A stretch of 64,000 bases of DNA from Leguminivora glycinivorella (GCF_023078275.1 NC_062971.1:17050001-17114000); one strand, 5' to 3'. Counted from the stretch's first letter, positions 45,201 through 59,208 are shown. Notes: generated by a model from the sequence alone, not told the origin. Program-made: numbers and translations.

Positions 45201-48200
45201 ATTTGCGGGCACTCGTAGAAAATTCGCCATAAAAAAATAAAACTTAATAAATTTAAAAACTCAACTTATGGTCCTATGTCGAAGGCCGAAACATTGCTTG
45301 GAATCGGGTCCTTACGTTGCCACTTTGTGAATACCTTCAGAAGATGTTGCTGAATCAAGATACACAGGTCATTTGCGGGCACCCGTAGAAGATTCGCCAT
45401 AAAAGCAGAAAACTTAAAAAAATTAAAAACTCAACTTATGGTCCTATGTCGAAGGCCGAAAAAAATTCTTGGGATCGGGTCCTTACGATGCCACTTTGTG
45501 AATACCTTCAGAAGACGTTGTTTAATCAAGATACATAGGTCATTTGCGGGCACTCGTAGAAGATTCGCCATAAAAGCAGAAAACTTAAAAAAATTAAAAA
45601 CTCAACTTATGGTCCTATGTCGAAGGCCGAAAAAAATACTAGGAATCGGGTCCTTACGATACCACTTTGTGAATACCTTCACAAGACGTTTCTTAATTAA
45701 CATACACAGGTCATTTGCGGGCACTCGTAGAAGATTCGTCATAAAAAAATAAAACTTAAAAAATTTAAAAACTCAACTTATGGTCCTATGTCGAAGGCCG
45801 AAAAAAATACTTGGGATCGGGTCCTTACGATGCCACTTTGTGAATACTTTCATAAGACGTTGCTCAATCAAGATACACAGGTCATTTGCGGGCACTCGTA
45901 GAAGATTCACCATAAAAGCAGAAAACTTGAAAATTTTAAAAAATCAACTTATGGTCCTATGTCGCAGGCCGAAAAAAATACTTGGGATCGGGTCCTTACG
46001 ATGCCACTTTGTGAATACCTTCAGAAGACGTTGTTTAATCAAGATACATAGGTCATTTGCGGGCACTCGTAGAAGATTCGCCACAAAAGCAGAAAACTTA
46101 AAAAAATTAAAAACTCAACTTATGGTCCTATGTCGAAGGCCGAAAAAAATACTTGGGATCGGGTCCTTACGATGCCACTTTGTGAATACCTTCACAAGAC
46201 GTTGCTAAATCAAGATACACAGGTCATTTGCGGGCACTCGTAGATGATTCGTCATAAAAAAATAAAACTTAAAAAATTTAAAAACTCAACTTATGGTCCT
46301 ATGTCGAAGGCCGAAAACATTGCTTGGAATCGGGTCCATACGTTGCTACTTTGTGAATACCTTCAGAAGACGTTGTTTAATCAAGATACATAGGTCATTT
46401 GCGGGCACTCGTAGAAGATTCGCCATAAAAGCAGAAAACTTAAAAAAAATAAAAACTTAACTTATGGTCCTATGTCGAAGGCCGAAAAAAATACTAGGAA
46501 TCGGGTCCTTACGATACCACTTTGTGAATACCTTCACAAGACGTTTCTTAATTAACATACTTAGGTCATTTGCGGGCACTCGTAGAAGATTCGTCATAAA
46601 AAAATAAAACTTAAAAAAATTTAAAAACTCAACTTATGGTCCTATGTCGAAGGCCGAAAACATTGCATGGAATTGGGTCGTTACGTTGCCACTTTGTGAA
46701 TACCTTCAGAAGACGTTGATGAATCAAGATAGATAGGTCATTTGCGGGCACTCGTAGAAGATTCGCCATAAAAGCAGAAAACTTGAAAATTATAAAAACT
46801 CAACTTATGGTCCTATGTCGAAGGCCGAAAAAAATACTTAGGATCGGGTCCTTACGATGCCACTTTGTGAATACCTTCATAAAACGTTGCTCAATCAAGA
46901 TACACAGGTCATTTGTGGGATCTCGTAGAAGATTCACCATAAAAGCAGAAAACTAGAAAATTTTAAAAACTCAACTTATGGTCCTATGTCGAAGGCCGAA
47001 AAAAATACTTAGGATCGGGTCCTTACGATGCCACTTTGTGAATACCTTCACAAGACGTTGCTAAATCAAGATACACAGGTCATTTGCGGGCACTCGTAGA
47101 AAATTCGCCATAAAAAAATAAAACTTAATAAATTTAAAAACTCAACTTATGGTCCTATGTCGAAGGCCGAAACATTGCTTGGAATCGGGTCCTTACGTTG
47201 CCACTTTGTGAATACCTTCAGAAGATGTTGCTGAATCAAGATACACAGGTCATTTGCGGGCACCCGTAGAAGATTCGCCATAAAAGCAGAAAACTTAAAA
47301 AAATTAAAAACTCAACTTATGGTCCTATGTCGAAGGCCGAAAAAAATACTTGGGATCGGGTCCTTACGATGCCACTTTGTAAATACCTTCATAAGACGTT
47401 GCTCAATCAAGATACATAGGTCATTTGTGGGCACTCGTAGAAGATTCACCATAAAAGCAGAAAACTTAAAAAAATTAAAAACTCAACTTATGGTCCTATG
47501 TCGAAGGCCGAAAAAAATTCTTGGGATCGGGTCCTTACGATGCCACTTTGTGAATACCTTCAGAAGACGTTGCTTAATCAAGATACATAGGTCATTTGCG
47601 GGCACTCGTAGAAGATTCGCCATAAAAGCAGAAAACTTAAAAAAATTAAAAACTCAACTTATGGTCCTATGTCGAAGGCCGAAAAAAATACTAGGAATCG
47701 GGTCCTTACGATACCACTTTGTGAATACCTTCACAACACGTTTCTTAATTAACATACATAGGTCATTTGCGGGCACTCGTAGAAGATTCGTCATAAAAAA
47801 ATAAAACTTAAAAAAATTTAAAAACTCAACTTATGGTCCTATGTCGAAGGCCGAAAACATTGCATGGAATTGGGTCCTTACGTTGCCACTTTGTGAATAC
47901 CTTCAGAAGACGTTGATGAATCAAGATTGATAGGTCATTTGCGGGCACTCGTAGAAGATTCGCCATAAAAGCAGAAAACTTGAAAATTTTAAAAACTCAA
48001 CTTATGGTCCTATGTCGAAGGCCGAAAAAAATACTTGGGATCGGGTCCTTACGATGCCACTTTGTGAATACCTTTACAAGACGTTGCTAAATCAAGATGC
48101 ACAGGTCATTTGCGGGCACTCGTAGAAGATTCGTCATAAAAAAATAAAACTTAACAAAATTATAAACTCAACTTATGGTCCTATGTCGAAGGCCAAAAAA

Positions 48201-49374
48201 AATACTTGGGATCGGGTCCTTACGATGCCACTTTGTCAATACCTTCACAAGACGTTGCTAAATCAAGATACACAGGTCATTTGCTGGCAATCGTAGAAAA
48301 TTCGCCATAAAAAAATAAAACTTAAAAAATTTATAAACTCAACTTATGGTCCTATGTCGAAGGCCGAAAAAAATACTTGGGATCGGGTCCTTACTATGCC
48401 ACTTTGTGAATACCTTCATTAAACGTTGCTCAATCAAGATACACAGGTCATTTGTGGGCACTCGTAGAAGATTCGTCATAAAAAAATAAAACTTAAAAAA
48501 TTTAAAAACTCAACTTATGGTCCTATGTCGAAGGCCGAAAACATTGCTTGGAATCGGGTCCTTACGTTGCCACTTTGTGAATACCGTCAGAAGACGTTGC
48601 TGAATCAAGATACACAGGACATTTGCGGGCACTCGTAGAAGATTCGCCATAAAAGCAGAAAACTTAAAAAAATTAAAAACTCAACTTATGGTCCTATGTC
48701 GAAGGCCGAAAAAAATACTTGGGATCGGGTCCTTACGATGCCACTTTGTGAATGCCTTCACAAGAGGACTACCTCTACATTCCTAATGACGATTGTTCGA
48801 AAATCACTTGGCCTAACTTATTTGGCCGAATTATGAAATGCCTAACGCTCTTTTGGCCTAACGATTATTTGGCATAATTTAAATTTTGCCCCAAAAATGA
48901 CATTACCCAGAACCGATTCGCTGTTAGAAAGGTAGGTTTAGGTTAGGTTAGAACCGTGACCTCACACAAATCCGAATCGCTTCTAAAAATGTGGGTTTTA
49001 ACGGCGTTAGGCGAAGTAATATTAGGACATTTAAATTAGGCCAAATGATCATTATGCCAAAAAATATTAGGCGATCTAAAAATCGAAGAAAAAACTTTAG
49101 GAATCTAGATATACATCCCTTCACAAGACGTTGCTAAATCAAGATACACAGGTCATTTGCGGGAACTCGTAGAAGATTTGTCATAAAAAAATAAAACTTA
49201 AAAAATTTAAGAACTCAACTTATGGTCCTATGTCGAAGGCCGAAAAAAATACTTGGGATCGGGTCCTTAGGATGCCACTTTGTGAATACCTTCATAAGAC
49301 GTTGCTCAATCAAGATACACAGGTCATTTGCGGGCACTCGTAGAAGATTCACCATAAAAGCAGAAAACTTGAAA
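39261..49374 (+). repeat. 171-bp satellite array, forward half
   Basis: About 58 head-to-tail monomers. Reference positions of ATGGTCCTATGTCGAAGGCC step by exactly 171 at 39281 (variant ACGTC), 39452, 39623, 39794 and 39965. Two monomer classes differ in one block: AAAAGCAGAAAAC (class A, frame open) and AAAAAATAAAAC (class B, stop codon). Higher-order copies: 40136-40840 recurs at 42703-43400 (offset 2567, 15 monomers), 43.56-45.44 kb recurs at 45.44-47.32 kb (offset 1880, 11 monomers), and a dimer at 41.51-41.86 recurs at 41.86-42.20 kb. One 353-bp element interrupts it at 48765-49117. Confidence 0.95.
48765..49117. mobile_element. 353-bp insertion in the satellite with ~10-bp duplication
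   Basis: Flanked on both sides by CCTTCACAAG (48755-48764 and 49118-49127), part of the monomer, so it is a clean insertion. Ends share ATTCCTAA-type subterminal inverted sequence only weakly. Internally rich in TTGGCCTAA/TTAGGC phrases, with a GTTTAGGTTAGGTTAG run at about 48937. Non-autonomous element; superfamily unclear (an 8-10-bp duplication would allow hAT or Mutator-like). Confidence 0.75.
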
Positions 49375-50034
49375 CCACCAGTATTTACGCCTGATGGTAA
49401 TAATTTTATGTGAAGGTCAACTCCTCAACGGTTAGGAGTTAAAGGATAATTCTTTCACTACTGTACATATATTCGGACTGATACATATAATATCACTAGG
49501 AACCACTAAAAATCAACAAATAAATAAACTTTTTAACAAAAAATAAAACCTCCTTCAAAAATAAGCGTGTTACAAAACACAAAGAAACTAAAAAGCCAAA
49601 AATAATAAACCTTTGAATTCAGATTTTTTATCGGATTATTCTTATCGGATTGCAATAATCTATACATCCAAATTATAAACAAATCAATTATTTTTGGAGT
49701 CGGGGGCCAGCCTGTGTATGGTTGGGTGGGGCAAACGGGAAATAGCAAGGCGACGAACAGGTCTGGTACCGACTACAAAAATAATTGATTTGTTTATAAT
49801 TTGGATTAGAATAAATTTAAAAGTGGAAAATGTCTGCCTTGGGTGAGACTTGAACTCACGGCCTCTGGATAAACTGACTGGAGTTCTAGTCTCACCCAAG
49901 GTAGACATTTTCCACTTTTAAATTTATTCTAAGCCTAGTGGCATCGATTGCAGACGTTTCTGCTAATCAGAAGTTAAAATATAATTTGGATGTTTAGATT
50001 ATTGCAATACGATAAGAAATCTGAATTCAAAGGT
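49375..50034. repeat. Palindrome cluster at the satellite inversion point
   Basis: Unrelated to the satellite, between the two oppositely oriented halves. The outer inverted arms are 49611-49682 (CCTTTGAATTCAGATT...) and 49977-50033. Inside are two further inverted pairs: 49667-49706 with 49767-49805 (AAACAAATCAATTATTTTTG), and 49806-49848 with 49885-49932 (AGTGGAAAATGTCTGCC...CCCAAGG). 49375-49610 holds a TCAACTCCTCAACGGTTAGG phrase and AT-rich sequence. No gene. Confidence 0.85.
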
Positions 50035-53000
50035 CAATTATTTTTGATTGAGCAACGTCTTGTGAAGGTATTCACAAAGTAGCATCGTAAGCACCCGATC
50101 CCAAGTATTTTTTTCGGCCTGCGACATAGGACGATAAGTTGAGTTTTTAAATTTTTAAAGTTTTCTGCTTTTATGGCGAATCTTCCACGAGTGCCCGCAA
50201 ATGACCTGTGTATCTTGATTAAGCAACGTCTTGTAAAGGTATTCACAAAGTGGCATCGTAAGAACCCGATCCCAAGTATTTTTTCGGCCTTCGACATAGG
50301 ACCATAAGTTGAGTTCTTCGCTTTTTAAGTTTTATTTTTTTATGGCGAATCTGCTGCGAGTGCCCGCAAATGACCTGCGTATGTTAATTGAGCAACGTCT
50401 TGTGAAGGTATTTACAAAGTGGCATCGTAAGGACCCATCCCACGTATTTTTTTTTTCCTTCGATATAGGACCAAAAGTTGAGTTCTTCAAGTTTTTCAGT
50501 TTTATTTTTTTATGGCGAATCTTCTACGAGTGCCCGCAAATGACCTGTGTATCTTGATTCAGCAACGTCTTCTGAAGGTATTCACAAAGTGGCAACGTAA
50601 AGACCCGATTCCAAGCAATGTTTTCGGCCTTCGACATAGGACCATAAGTTGAGTTTTTAAATTTTTTGTTTTATTTTTTTATGACGAATCTTCTACGAGT
50701 GCCCGCAAATGACCTGTGTATGTTGATTAGGCAACGCCTTGTGAAGGTATTCACAAAGTGGTATCGTAAGGACCCGATCCCAAGTATTTTTTTCGGCCTT
50801 CGACATAGGACCATAAGTTGAGTTTTTAATTTTTTTAAGTTTTCTGCTTTTATGGCGAATCTTCTACGAGTGCCCGCAAATGACGTATATATCTTGATTA
50901 AACAACGTCTTCTGAAGGTATTCACAAAGTGGCATCGTAAGGACCCGATCCCAAGTATTTTTTCGGCCTTCGACATAGGACCATAAGTTGAGTTTTTAAA
51001 TTTTTTTAGTTTTATTTTTTTATGACGAATCTTCTACGAGTGCCCGCAAATGACCTAAGTATCTTGATTTAGCAACGTCTTGTGAAGGTATTCACAAAGT
51101 GGCATCGTAAGGACCCGATCCCAAGTATTTTTTTCGGCCTTCGACATAGGACCATAAGTTGAGTTTTTAAAATTTTCAAGTTTTCTGCTTTTATGGTGAA
51201 TCTTCTACGAGTGCCCGCAAATGACCTGTGTATCTTGATTCAGCAACGTCTTCTGAAGGTATTCACAAAGTGGCAACGTAAGGACCCGATTCCAAGTATT
51301 TTTTTCGGCCTTCGACATAGGACCATAAGTTGAGTTTTTAAAATTTTCAAGTTTTCTGCTTTTATGGTGAATCTTCTACGAGTGCCCGCAAATGACCTGT
51401 GTATCTTGATTCAGCAACGTCTTCTGAAGGTATTCACAAAGTGGCAACGTAAGGACCCGATTCCAAGTATTTTTTTCGGCCTTCGACATAGGACCATAAG
51501 TTGAGTTTTTAAAATTTTCAAGTTTTCTGCTCTTATGGTGAATCTTCTACGAGTGCCCGCAAATGACCTATGCATCTTGATTGAGCAACGTCTTATGAAG
51601 GTATTCACAGAGTGGCATCGTAAGGACCCGATCCCAAGTATTTTTTCGGCCTTCGAGATAGGACCATAATTTGAGTTTTTAATTTTTTTAAGTTTTCTGC
51701 TTTTATGGCGAATCTTCTACGAGTGCCCGCAAATGACCTATGTATCTTGATTAAGCAACGTCTTCTGAAGGTATTCACAAAGTGGCAACGTAAGGACCCG
51801 ATCCCAAGTATTTTTTTCGGCCTTCGACATAGGACCATAAGTTGAGTTTTTAAATTTTTTAAGTTTTATTTTTTTATGACGAATCTTCTATGAGTGCCCG
51901 CAAATGACCTGTGTATCTTGATTGAGCAACGTCTTATGAAGGTATTCACAAAGTGGCATCGTAAGGACCCGATCCCAAGTATTTTTTCGGCCTTCGACAT
52001 AGGACCATAAGTTGAGTTTTTAATTTTTTTAAGTTTTCTGCTTTTATGGCGAATCTTCTACGAGTGCCCGCAAATGACCTATGTATCTTGATTGAGCAAC
52101 GTCTTATGAAGGTATTCACAAAGTGGCATCGTAAGGACCCGATCCCAATTATTTTTTCGGCCTTCGACATAGGACCATAATTTGAGTTTTTAATTTTTTT
52201 AAGTTTTCTGCTTTTATGGCGAATCTTCTACGAGTGCCCGCAAATGACCTATGTATCTTGATTAAGCAACGTCTTCTGAAGGTATTCACAAAGTGGCAAC
52301 GTAAGAACCCGATCCCAAGTATTTTTTTCGGCCTTCGACATAGGACCATAAGTCGAGTTTTTAAATTTTTTAAGTTTTATTTTTTTATGACGAATCCTCT
52401 ATGAGTGCCCGCAAATGACCTGTGTATCTTGATTGAGCAACGTCTTATGAAGGTATTCACAAAGTGGCATCGTAAGGACCCGATCCCAAGTATTTTTTCG
52501 GCCTTCGACATAGGACCATAAGTTGAGTTTTTAATTTTTTTAAGTTTTCTGCTTTTATGGCGAATCTTCTACGAGTGCCCGCAAATGACCTATGTATCTT
52601 GATTAAGCAATGTCTTCTGAAGGTATTCACAAAGTGGCATCGTAAGGACCCGATCCCAAGTATTTTTTTCGGCCTTCGACATAGGACCGTAAGTTGAGTT
52701 TTTAAAATTTTCAAGTTTTCTGCTTTTATGGTGAATCTTCTACGAGTGCCCACAAATGACCTGTGTATCTTGATTGAGCAACGTCTTATGAAGGTATTCA
52801 CAAAGTGGCATCGTAAGGACCCGATCCCAAGTATTTTTTCGGCCTTCGACATAGGACCATAAGTTGAGTTTTTAATTTTTTTTAAGTTTTCTGCTTTTAT
52901 GGCGAATCTTCTACGAGTGCCCGCAAATGACCTATGTATCTTGATTAAGCAATGTCTTCTGAAGGTATTCACAAAGTGGCATCGTAAGGACCCGATCCCA

Positions 53001-56000
53001 AGTATTTTTTTCGGCCTTCGACATAGGACCATAAGTTGAGTTTTTAAAATTTTCAAGTTTTCTGCTTTTATGGTGAATCTTCTACGAGTGCCCACAAATG
53101 ACCTGTGTATCTTGATTGAGCAACGTCTTATGAAGGTATTCACAAAGTGGCATCGTAAGGACCCGATCCCAAGTATTTTTTTCGGCCTGCGACATAGGAC
53201 CATAAGTTGATTTTTTTTAATTTTCAAGTTTTCTGCTTTTATGGTGAATCTTCTACGAGGGCCCGCAAATGACCTGTGTATCTTGATTCAGCAACGTCTT
53301 CTGAAGGTATTCACAAAGTGGCAACGTAAGGACCCGATTCCAAGTATTTTTTACGGCCTTCGACATAGGACCATAAGTTGAGTTTTTAAAATTTTCAAGT
53401 TTTCTGCTTTTATGGTGAATCTTCTACGAGTGCCCACAAATGACCTGTGTATCTTGATTGAGCAACGTCTTATGAAGGTATTCACAAAGTGGCATCGTAA
53501 GGACCCGATCCCAAGTATTTTTTCGGCCTTCGACATAGGACCATAAGTTGAGTTTTTAATTTTTTTAAGTTTTCTGCTTTTATGGCGAATCTTCTACGAG
53601 TGCCCGCAAATGACCTATGTATCTTGATTAAGCAATGTCTTCTGAAGGTATTCACAAAGTGGCATCGTAAGGACCCGATCCCAAGTATTTTATTCGGCCT
53701 TCGACATAGGACCATAAGTTGAGTTTTTAAATTTTTTAAGTTTTATTTTTTTATGACGAATCTTCTACGAGCGCCCGCAAATGACCTATGTATCTTGATT
53801 AAGCAATGTCTTCTGAAGGTATTTACAAAGTGGCATCGTAAGGACCCGATCCCAAGTATTTTTTTCGGCCTGCGACATAGGACCATAAGTTGATTTTTTT
53901 AAATTTTCAAGTTTTCTGCTTTTATGGTGAATCTTCTACGAGTGCCCGCAAATGACCTGTGTATCTTGATTGAGCAACGTCTTATGAAGGTATTCACAAA
54001 GTGGCAACGTAAGGACCCGATCCCAAGTATTTTTTTCGGCCTTCGACATAGGACCGTAAGTTGAGTTTTTAAAATTTTCAAGTTTTCTGCTTTTATGGTG
54101 AATCTTCTACGAGTGCCCACAAATGACCTGTGTATCTTGATTGAGCAACGTCTTATGAAGGTATTCACAAAGTGGCATCGTAAGGACCCGATCCCAAGTA
54201 TTTTTTCGGCCTTCGACATAGGACCATAAGTTGAGTTTTTAATTTTTTTTAAGTTTTCTGCTTTTATGGCGAATCTTGTACGAGTGCCCGCAAATGACCT
54301 ATGTATCTTGATTAAGCAATGTCTTCTGAAGGTATTCACAAAGTGGCATCGTAAGGACCCGATCCCAAGTATTTTTTTCGGCCTGCGACATAGGACCATA
54401 AGTTGATTTTTTAAAATTTTCAAGTTTTCTGCTTTTATGGTGAATCTTCTACGAGTGCCCGCAAATGACCTGTGTATCTTGATTGAGCAACGTCTTATGA
54501 AGGTATTCACAAAGTGGCATCGTAAGGACCCGATCCCAAGTATTTTTTTCGGCCTTCGACATAGGACCATAAGTTGAGTTTTTAAAATTTTCAAGTTTTC
54601 TGCTTTTATGGTGAATCTTCTACGAGTGCCCGCAAATGACCTATCAATCTTGATTCATCAACGTCTTCTGAAGGTATTCACAAAGTGGCAACGTAAGGAC
54701 CCGATTCCAAGTATTTTTTTCGGCCTTCGACATAGGACCATAAGTTGAGTTTTTAAAATTTTCAAGTTTTCTGCTCTTATGGTGAATCTTCTACGAGTGC
54801 CCGCAAATGACCTATGTATCTTGATTGAGCAACGTCTTATGAAGGTATTCACAAAGTGGCATCGTAAGGACCCGATCCCAAGTATTTTTTCGGCCTTCGA
54901 CATAGGACCATAATTTGAGTTTTTAATTTTTTTAAGTTTTCTGCTTTTATGGCGAATCTTCTACGAGTGCCCGCAAATGACCTATGTATCTTGATTAAGC
55001 AACGTCTTCTGAAGGTATTCACAAAGTGGCAACGTAAGGACCCGATCCCAAGTATTTTTTTCGGCCTTCGACATAGGACCATAAGTTGAGTTTTTAAATT
55101 TTTTAAGTTTTATTTTTTTATGACGAATCTTCTATGAGTGCCCGCAAATGACCTGTGTATCTTGATTGAGCAACGTCTTATGAAGGTATTCACAAAGTGG
55201 CATCGTAAGGACCCGATCCCAAGTATTTTTCGGCCTTCGACATAGGACCATAAGTTGAGTTTTTAATTTTTTTAAGTTTTCTGCTTTTATGGCGAATCTT
55301 CTACGAGTGCCCGCAAATGACCTATGTATCTTGATTAAGCAACGTCTTCTGAAGGTATTCACAAAGTGGCAACGTAAGGACCCGATCCCAAGTATTTTTT
55401 TCGGCCTTCGACATAGGACCATAAGTTGAGTTTTTAAATTTTTTAAGTTTTATTTTTTTATGACGAATCTTCTATGAGTGCCCGCAAATGACCTGTGTAT
55501 CTTGATTGAGCAACGTCTTATGAAGGTATTCACAAAGTGGCATCGTAAGGACCCGATCCCAAGTATTTTTTCGGCCTTCGACATAGGACCATAAGTTGAG
55601 TTTTTAATTTTTTTAAGTTTTCTGCTTTTATGGCGAATCTTCTACGAGTGCCCGCAAATGACCTATGTATCTTGATTAAGCAACGTCTTCTGAAGGTATT
55701 CACAAAGTGGCAACGTAAGGACCCGATCCCAAGAATTTTTTTCGGCCTTCGACATAGGACCATAAGTTGAGTTTTTAAATTTTTTAAGTTTTATTTTTTT
55801 ATGACGAATCTTCTATGAGTGCCCGCAAATGACCTGTGTATCTTGATTGAGCAACGTCTTATGAAGGTATTCACAAAGTGGCATCGTAAGGACCCGATCC
55901 CAAGTATTTTTTCGGCCTTCGACATAGGACCATAAGTTGAGTTTTTAATTTTTTTAAGTTTTCTGCTTTTATGGCGAATCTTCTACGAGTGCCCGCAAAT

Positions 56001-58259
56001 GACCTATGTATCTTGATTAAGCAATGTCTTCTGAAGGTATTCACAAAGTGGCATCGTAAGGACCCGATCCCAAGTATTTTTTTCGGCCTTCGACATAGGA
56101 CCATAAGTTGAGTTTTTAAAATTTTCAAGTTTTCTGCTTTTATGGTGAATCTTCTACGAGTGCCCACAAATGACCTATGTATCATGATTGAGCAACGTCT
56201 TATGAAGGTATTCACAAAGTGGCATCGTAAGGACCCGATCCCAAGTATTTTTTCGGCCTTCGACATAGGACCATAAGTTGAGTTTTTAATTTTTTTAAGT
56301 TTTCTGCTTTTATGGCGAATCTTCTACGAGTGCCCGCAAATGACCTATGTATCTTGATTAAGCAATGTCTTCTGAAGGTATTCACAAAGTGGCATCGTAA
56401 GGACCCGATCCCAAGTATTTTTTTCGGCCTTCGACATAGGACCATAAGTTGAGTTTTTAAAATTTTCAAGTTTTCTGCTTTTATGGTGAATCTTCTACGA
56501 GTGCCCACAAATGACCTGTGTATCTTGATTGAGCAACGTCTTATGAAGGTATTCACAAAGTGGCATCGTAAGGACCCGATCCCAAGTATTTTTTCGGCCT
56601 TCGACATAGGACCATAAGTTGAGTTTTTAATTTTTTTTAAGTTTTCTGCTTTTATGGCGAATCTTCTACGAGTGCCCGCAAATGACCTATGTATCTTGAT
56701 TAAGCAATGTCTTCTGAAGGTATTCACAAAGTGGCATCGTAAGGACCCGATCCCAAGTATTTTTTTCGGCCTGCGACATAGGACCATAAGTTGATTTTTT
56801 AAAATTTTCAAGTTTTCTGCTTTTATGGTGAATCTTCTACGAGTGCCCGCAAATGACCTGTGTATCTTGATTGAGCAACGTCTTATGAAGGTATTCACAA
56901 AGTGGCATCGTAAGGACCCGATCCCAAGTATTTTTTTTTTCGGCCTGCGACATAGGACCATAAGTTGATTTTTTTTAATTTTCAAGTTTTCTGCTTTTAT
57001 GGTGAATCTTCTACGAGTGCCCGCAAATGACCTGTGTATCTTGATTGAGCAACGTCTTATGAAGGTATTCACAAAGTGGCATCGTAAGGACCCGATCCCA
57101 AGTATTTTTTTCGGCCTTCGACATAGGACCATAAGTTGAGTTTTTAAAATTTTCAAGTTTTCTGCTTTTATGGTGAATCTTCTACGAGTGCCCGCAAATG
57201 ACCTGTGTATCTTGATTCAGCAACGTCTTCTGAAGGTATTCACAAAGTGGCAACGTAAGGACCCGATTCCAAGTATTTTTTTCGGCCTTCGACATAGGAC
57301 CATAAGTTGAGTTTTTAAAATTTTCAAGTTTTCTGCTCTTATGGTGAATCTTCTACGAGTGCCCGCAAATGACCTATGTATCTTGATTGAGCAACGTCTT
57401 CTGAAGGTATTCACAAAGTGGCAACGTAAGGACCCGATCCCAAGTATTTTTTTCGGCCTTCGACATAGGACCATAAGTTGAGTTTTTAAATTTTTTAAGT
57501 TTTATTTTTTTATGACGAATCTTCTATGAGTGCCCGCAAATGACCTGTGTATCTTGATTGAGCAACGTCTTATGAAGGTATTCACAAAGTGGCATCGTAA
57601 GGACCCGATCCCAAGTATTTTTTCGGCCTTCGACATAGGACCATAAGTTGAGTTTTTAATTTTTTTAAGTTTTCTGCTTTTATGGCGAATCTTCTACGAG
57701 TGCCCGCAAATGACCTATGTATCTTGATTAAGCAATGTCTTCTGAAGGTATTCACAAAGTGGCATCGTAAGGACCCGATCCCAAGTATTTTTTTCGGCCT
57801 TCGACATAGGACCGTAAGTTGAGTTTTTAAAATTTTCAAGTTTTCTGCTTTTATGGTGAATCTTCTACGAGTGCCCACAAATGACCTGTGTATCTTGATT
57901 GAGCAACGTCTTATGAAGGTATTCACAAAGTGGCATCGTAAGGACCCGATCCCAAGTATTTTTTCGGCCTTCGACATAGGACCATAAGTTGAGTTTTTAA
58001 TTTTTTTTAAGTTTTCTGCTTTTATGGCGAATCTTCTACGAGTGCCCGCAAATGACCTATGTATCTTGATTAAGCAATGTCTTCTGAAGGTATTCACAAA
58101 GTGGCATCGTAAGGACCCGATCCCAAGTATTTTTTTCGGCCTGCGACATAGGACCATAAGTTGATTTTTTAAAATTTTCAAGTTTTCTGCTTTTATGGTG
58201 AATCTTCTACGAGTGCCCGCAAATGACCTGTGTATCTTGATTGAGGAACGTCTTATGAA

Positions 58260-59208
58260 CAGTGGCGTGCACTTCATAAAGACAAAAAGACACTGCCTAC
58301 CCTGCTGCAATTACCATATCAGGCCTTTTAAATTCATGTTTCATAGTATTATAAGTACATTGTCCATGTGAACCAAAATAAATAATTCAAATGTATATGT
58401 ATAAAATGGCTCCATCTATCATTATCGCACCGCAACGATGCGATGTGCGAACGATGACACTAGCTCCGCTACGTGCCTTTCACGGCAAAGACAGTAAACA
58501 TTTCGGTCTAAAACGTTAATTGTGTGCGTGCGGAGAGCTCTGTAGTTACGCTTATAGAATGTTGTGTGAGTTCCTATAAAGACATGCACACATTGTTAAA
58601 AGTAACGCACACAAACAAAGGCCTAAGACATTGTCTAATACCTACTCTAAACTAAATCCTTGACGCGACGACGACGCCCGAAGGTTCCCGAATAGTTCCG
58701 AGTTTCGAAGATTATGCGATCACTTTAAAAATTAGCATTACTTATGGCAATGAGAGCAAATACGAAACTATTTTTTTTTGTCGATTACCTTAGTTGGGCA
58801 GGTTCATAGGGCAGGTTTGTTTACACTAGTTTACAGTTACAGTTTTTATGCATCCGGCCCGCCATTGTTTAAATCGTTTTGTTGTGTCGATGTGATAACG
58901 TGTGTCGGCGAATAAAAAAAGTGTTTAAATAGGAATAATTAACAATATAATTGAAGATTTAAGCTGTGAAAGTTGTACTGTGGTGTGTGTTAAACAATGA
59001 TTTTTCAAAGCTTTTTTTCGTTTAAAAAAATTGGAGTTTGTTCAAAAAATCAACCCGTTTTCGGATATTTGAGGTGGTTAATCACCACGTCATAATTAAC
59101 CCACTTTACAACGAAATCAGTACCGATGCATGCAGAAGCATTTTTGGTAAGTTAATTGCTTTTACTTATTTTTGTCTACCCTGTCTCAAAACTCTGTGCA
59201 CGCCACTG
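58260..59208 (+). mobile_element. Non-autonomous hAT-like transposon
   Basis: A 949-bp element with 13-bp terminal inverted repeats (CAGTGGCGTGCAC / GTGCACGCCACTG), flanked by the exact 8-mer CTTATGAA (58252-58259, 59209-59216), which is satellite sequence. CAGTGGCG ends and an 8-bp duplication identify hAT. The interior has only a short frame starting MIFQSFFSFKK near 58997, so it is likely a deletion derivative. Confidence 0.92.

Noticed and set aside
48930..48960. Interstitial telomere
   Set aside because: Only about three TTAGG-like units, inside a defined 353-bp insertion with flanking duplications.
39261..49374. CRISPR-like regular repeats
   Set aside because: Repeats are contiguous without unique spacers, the unit is 171 bp, and the genome is eukaryotic.
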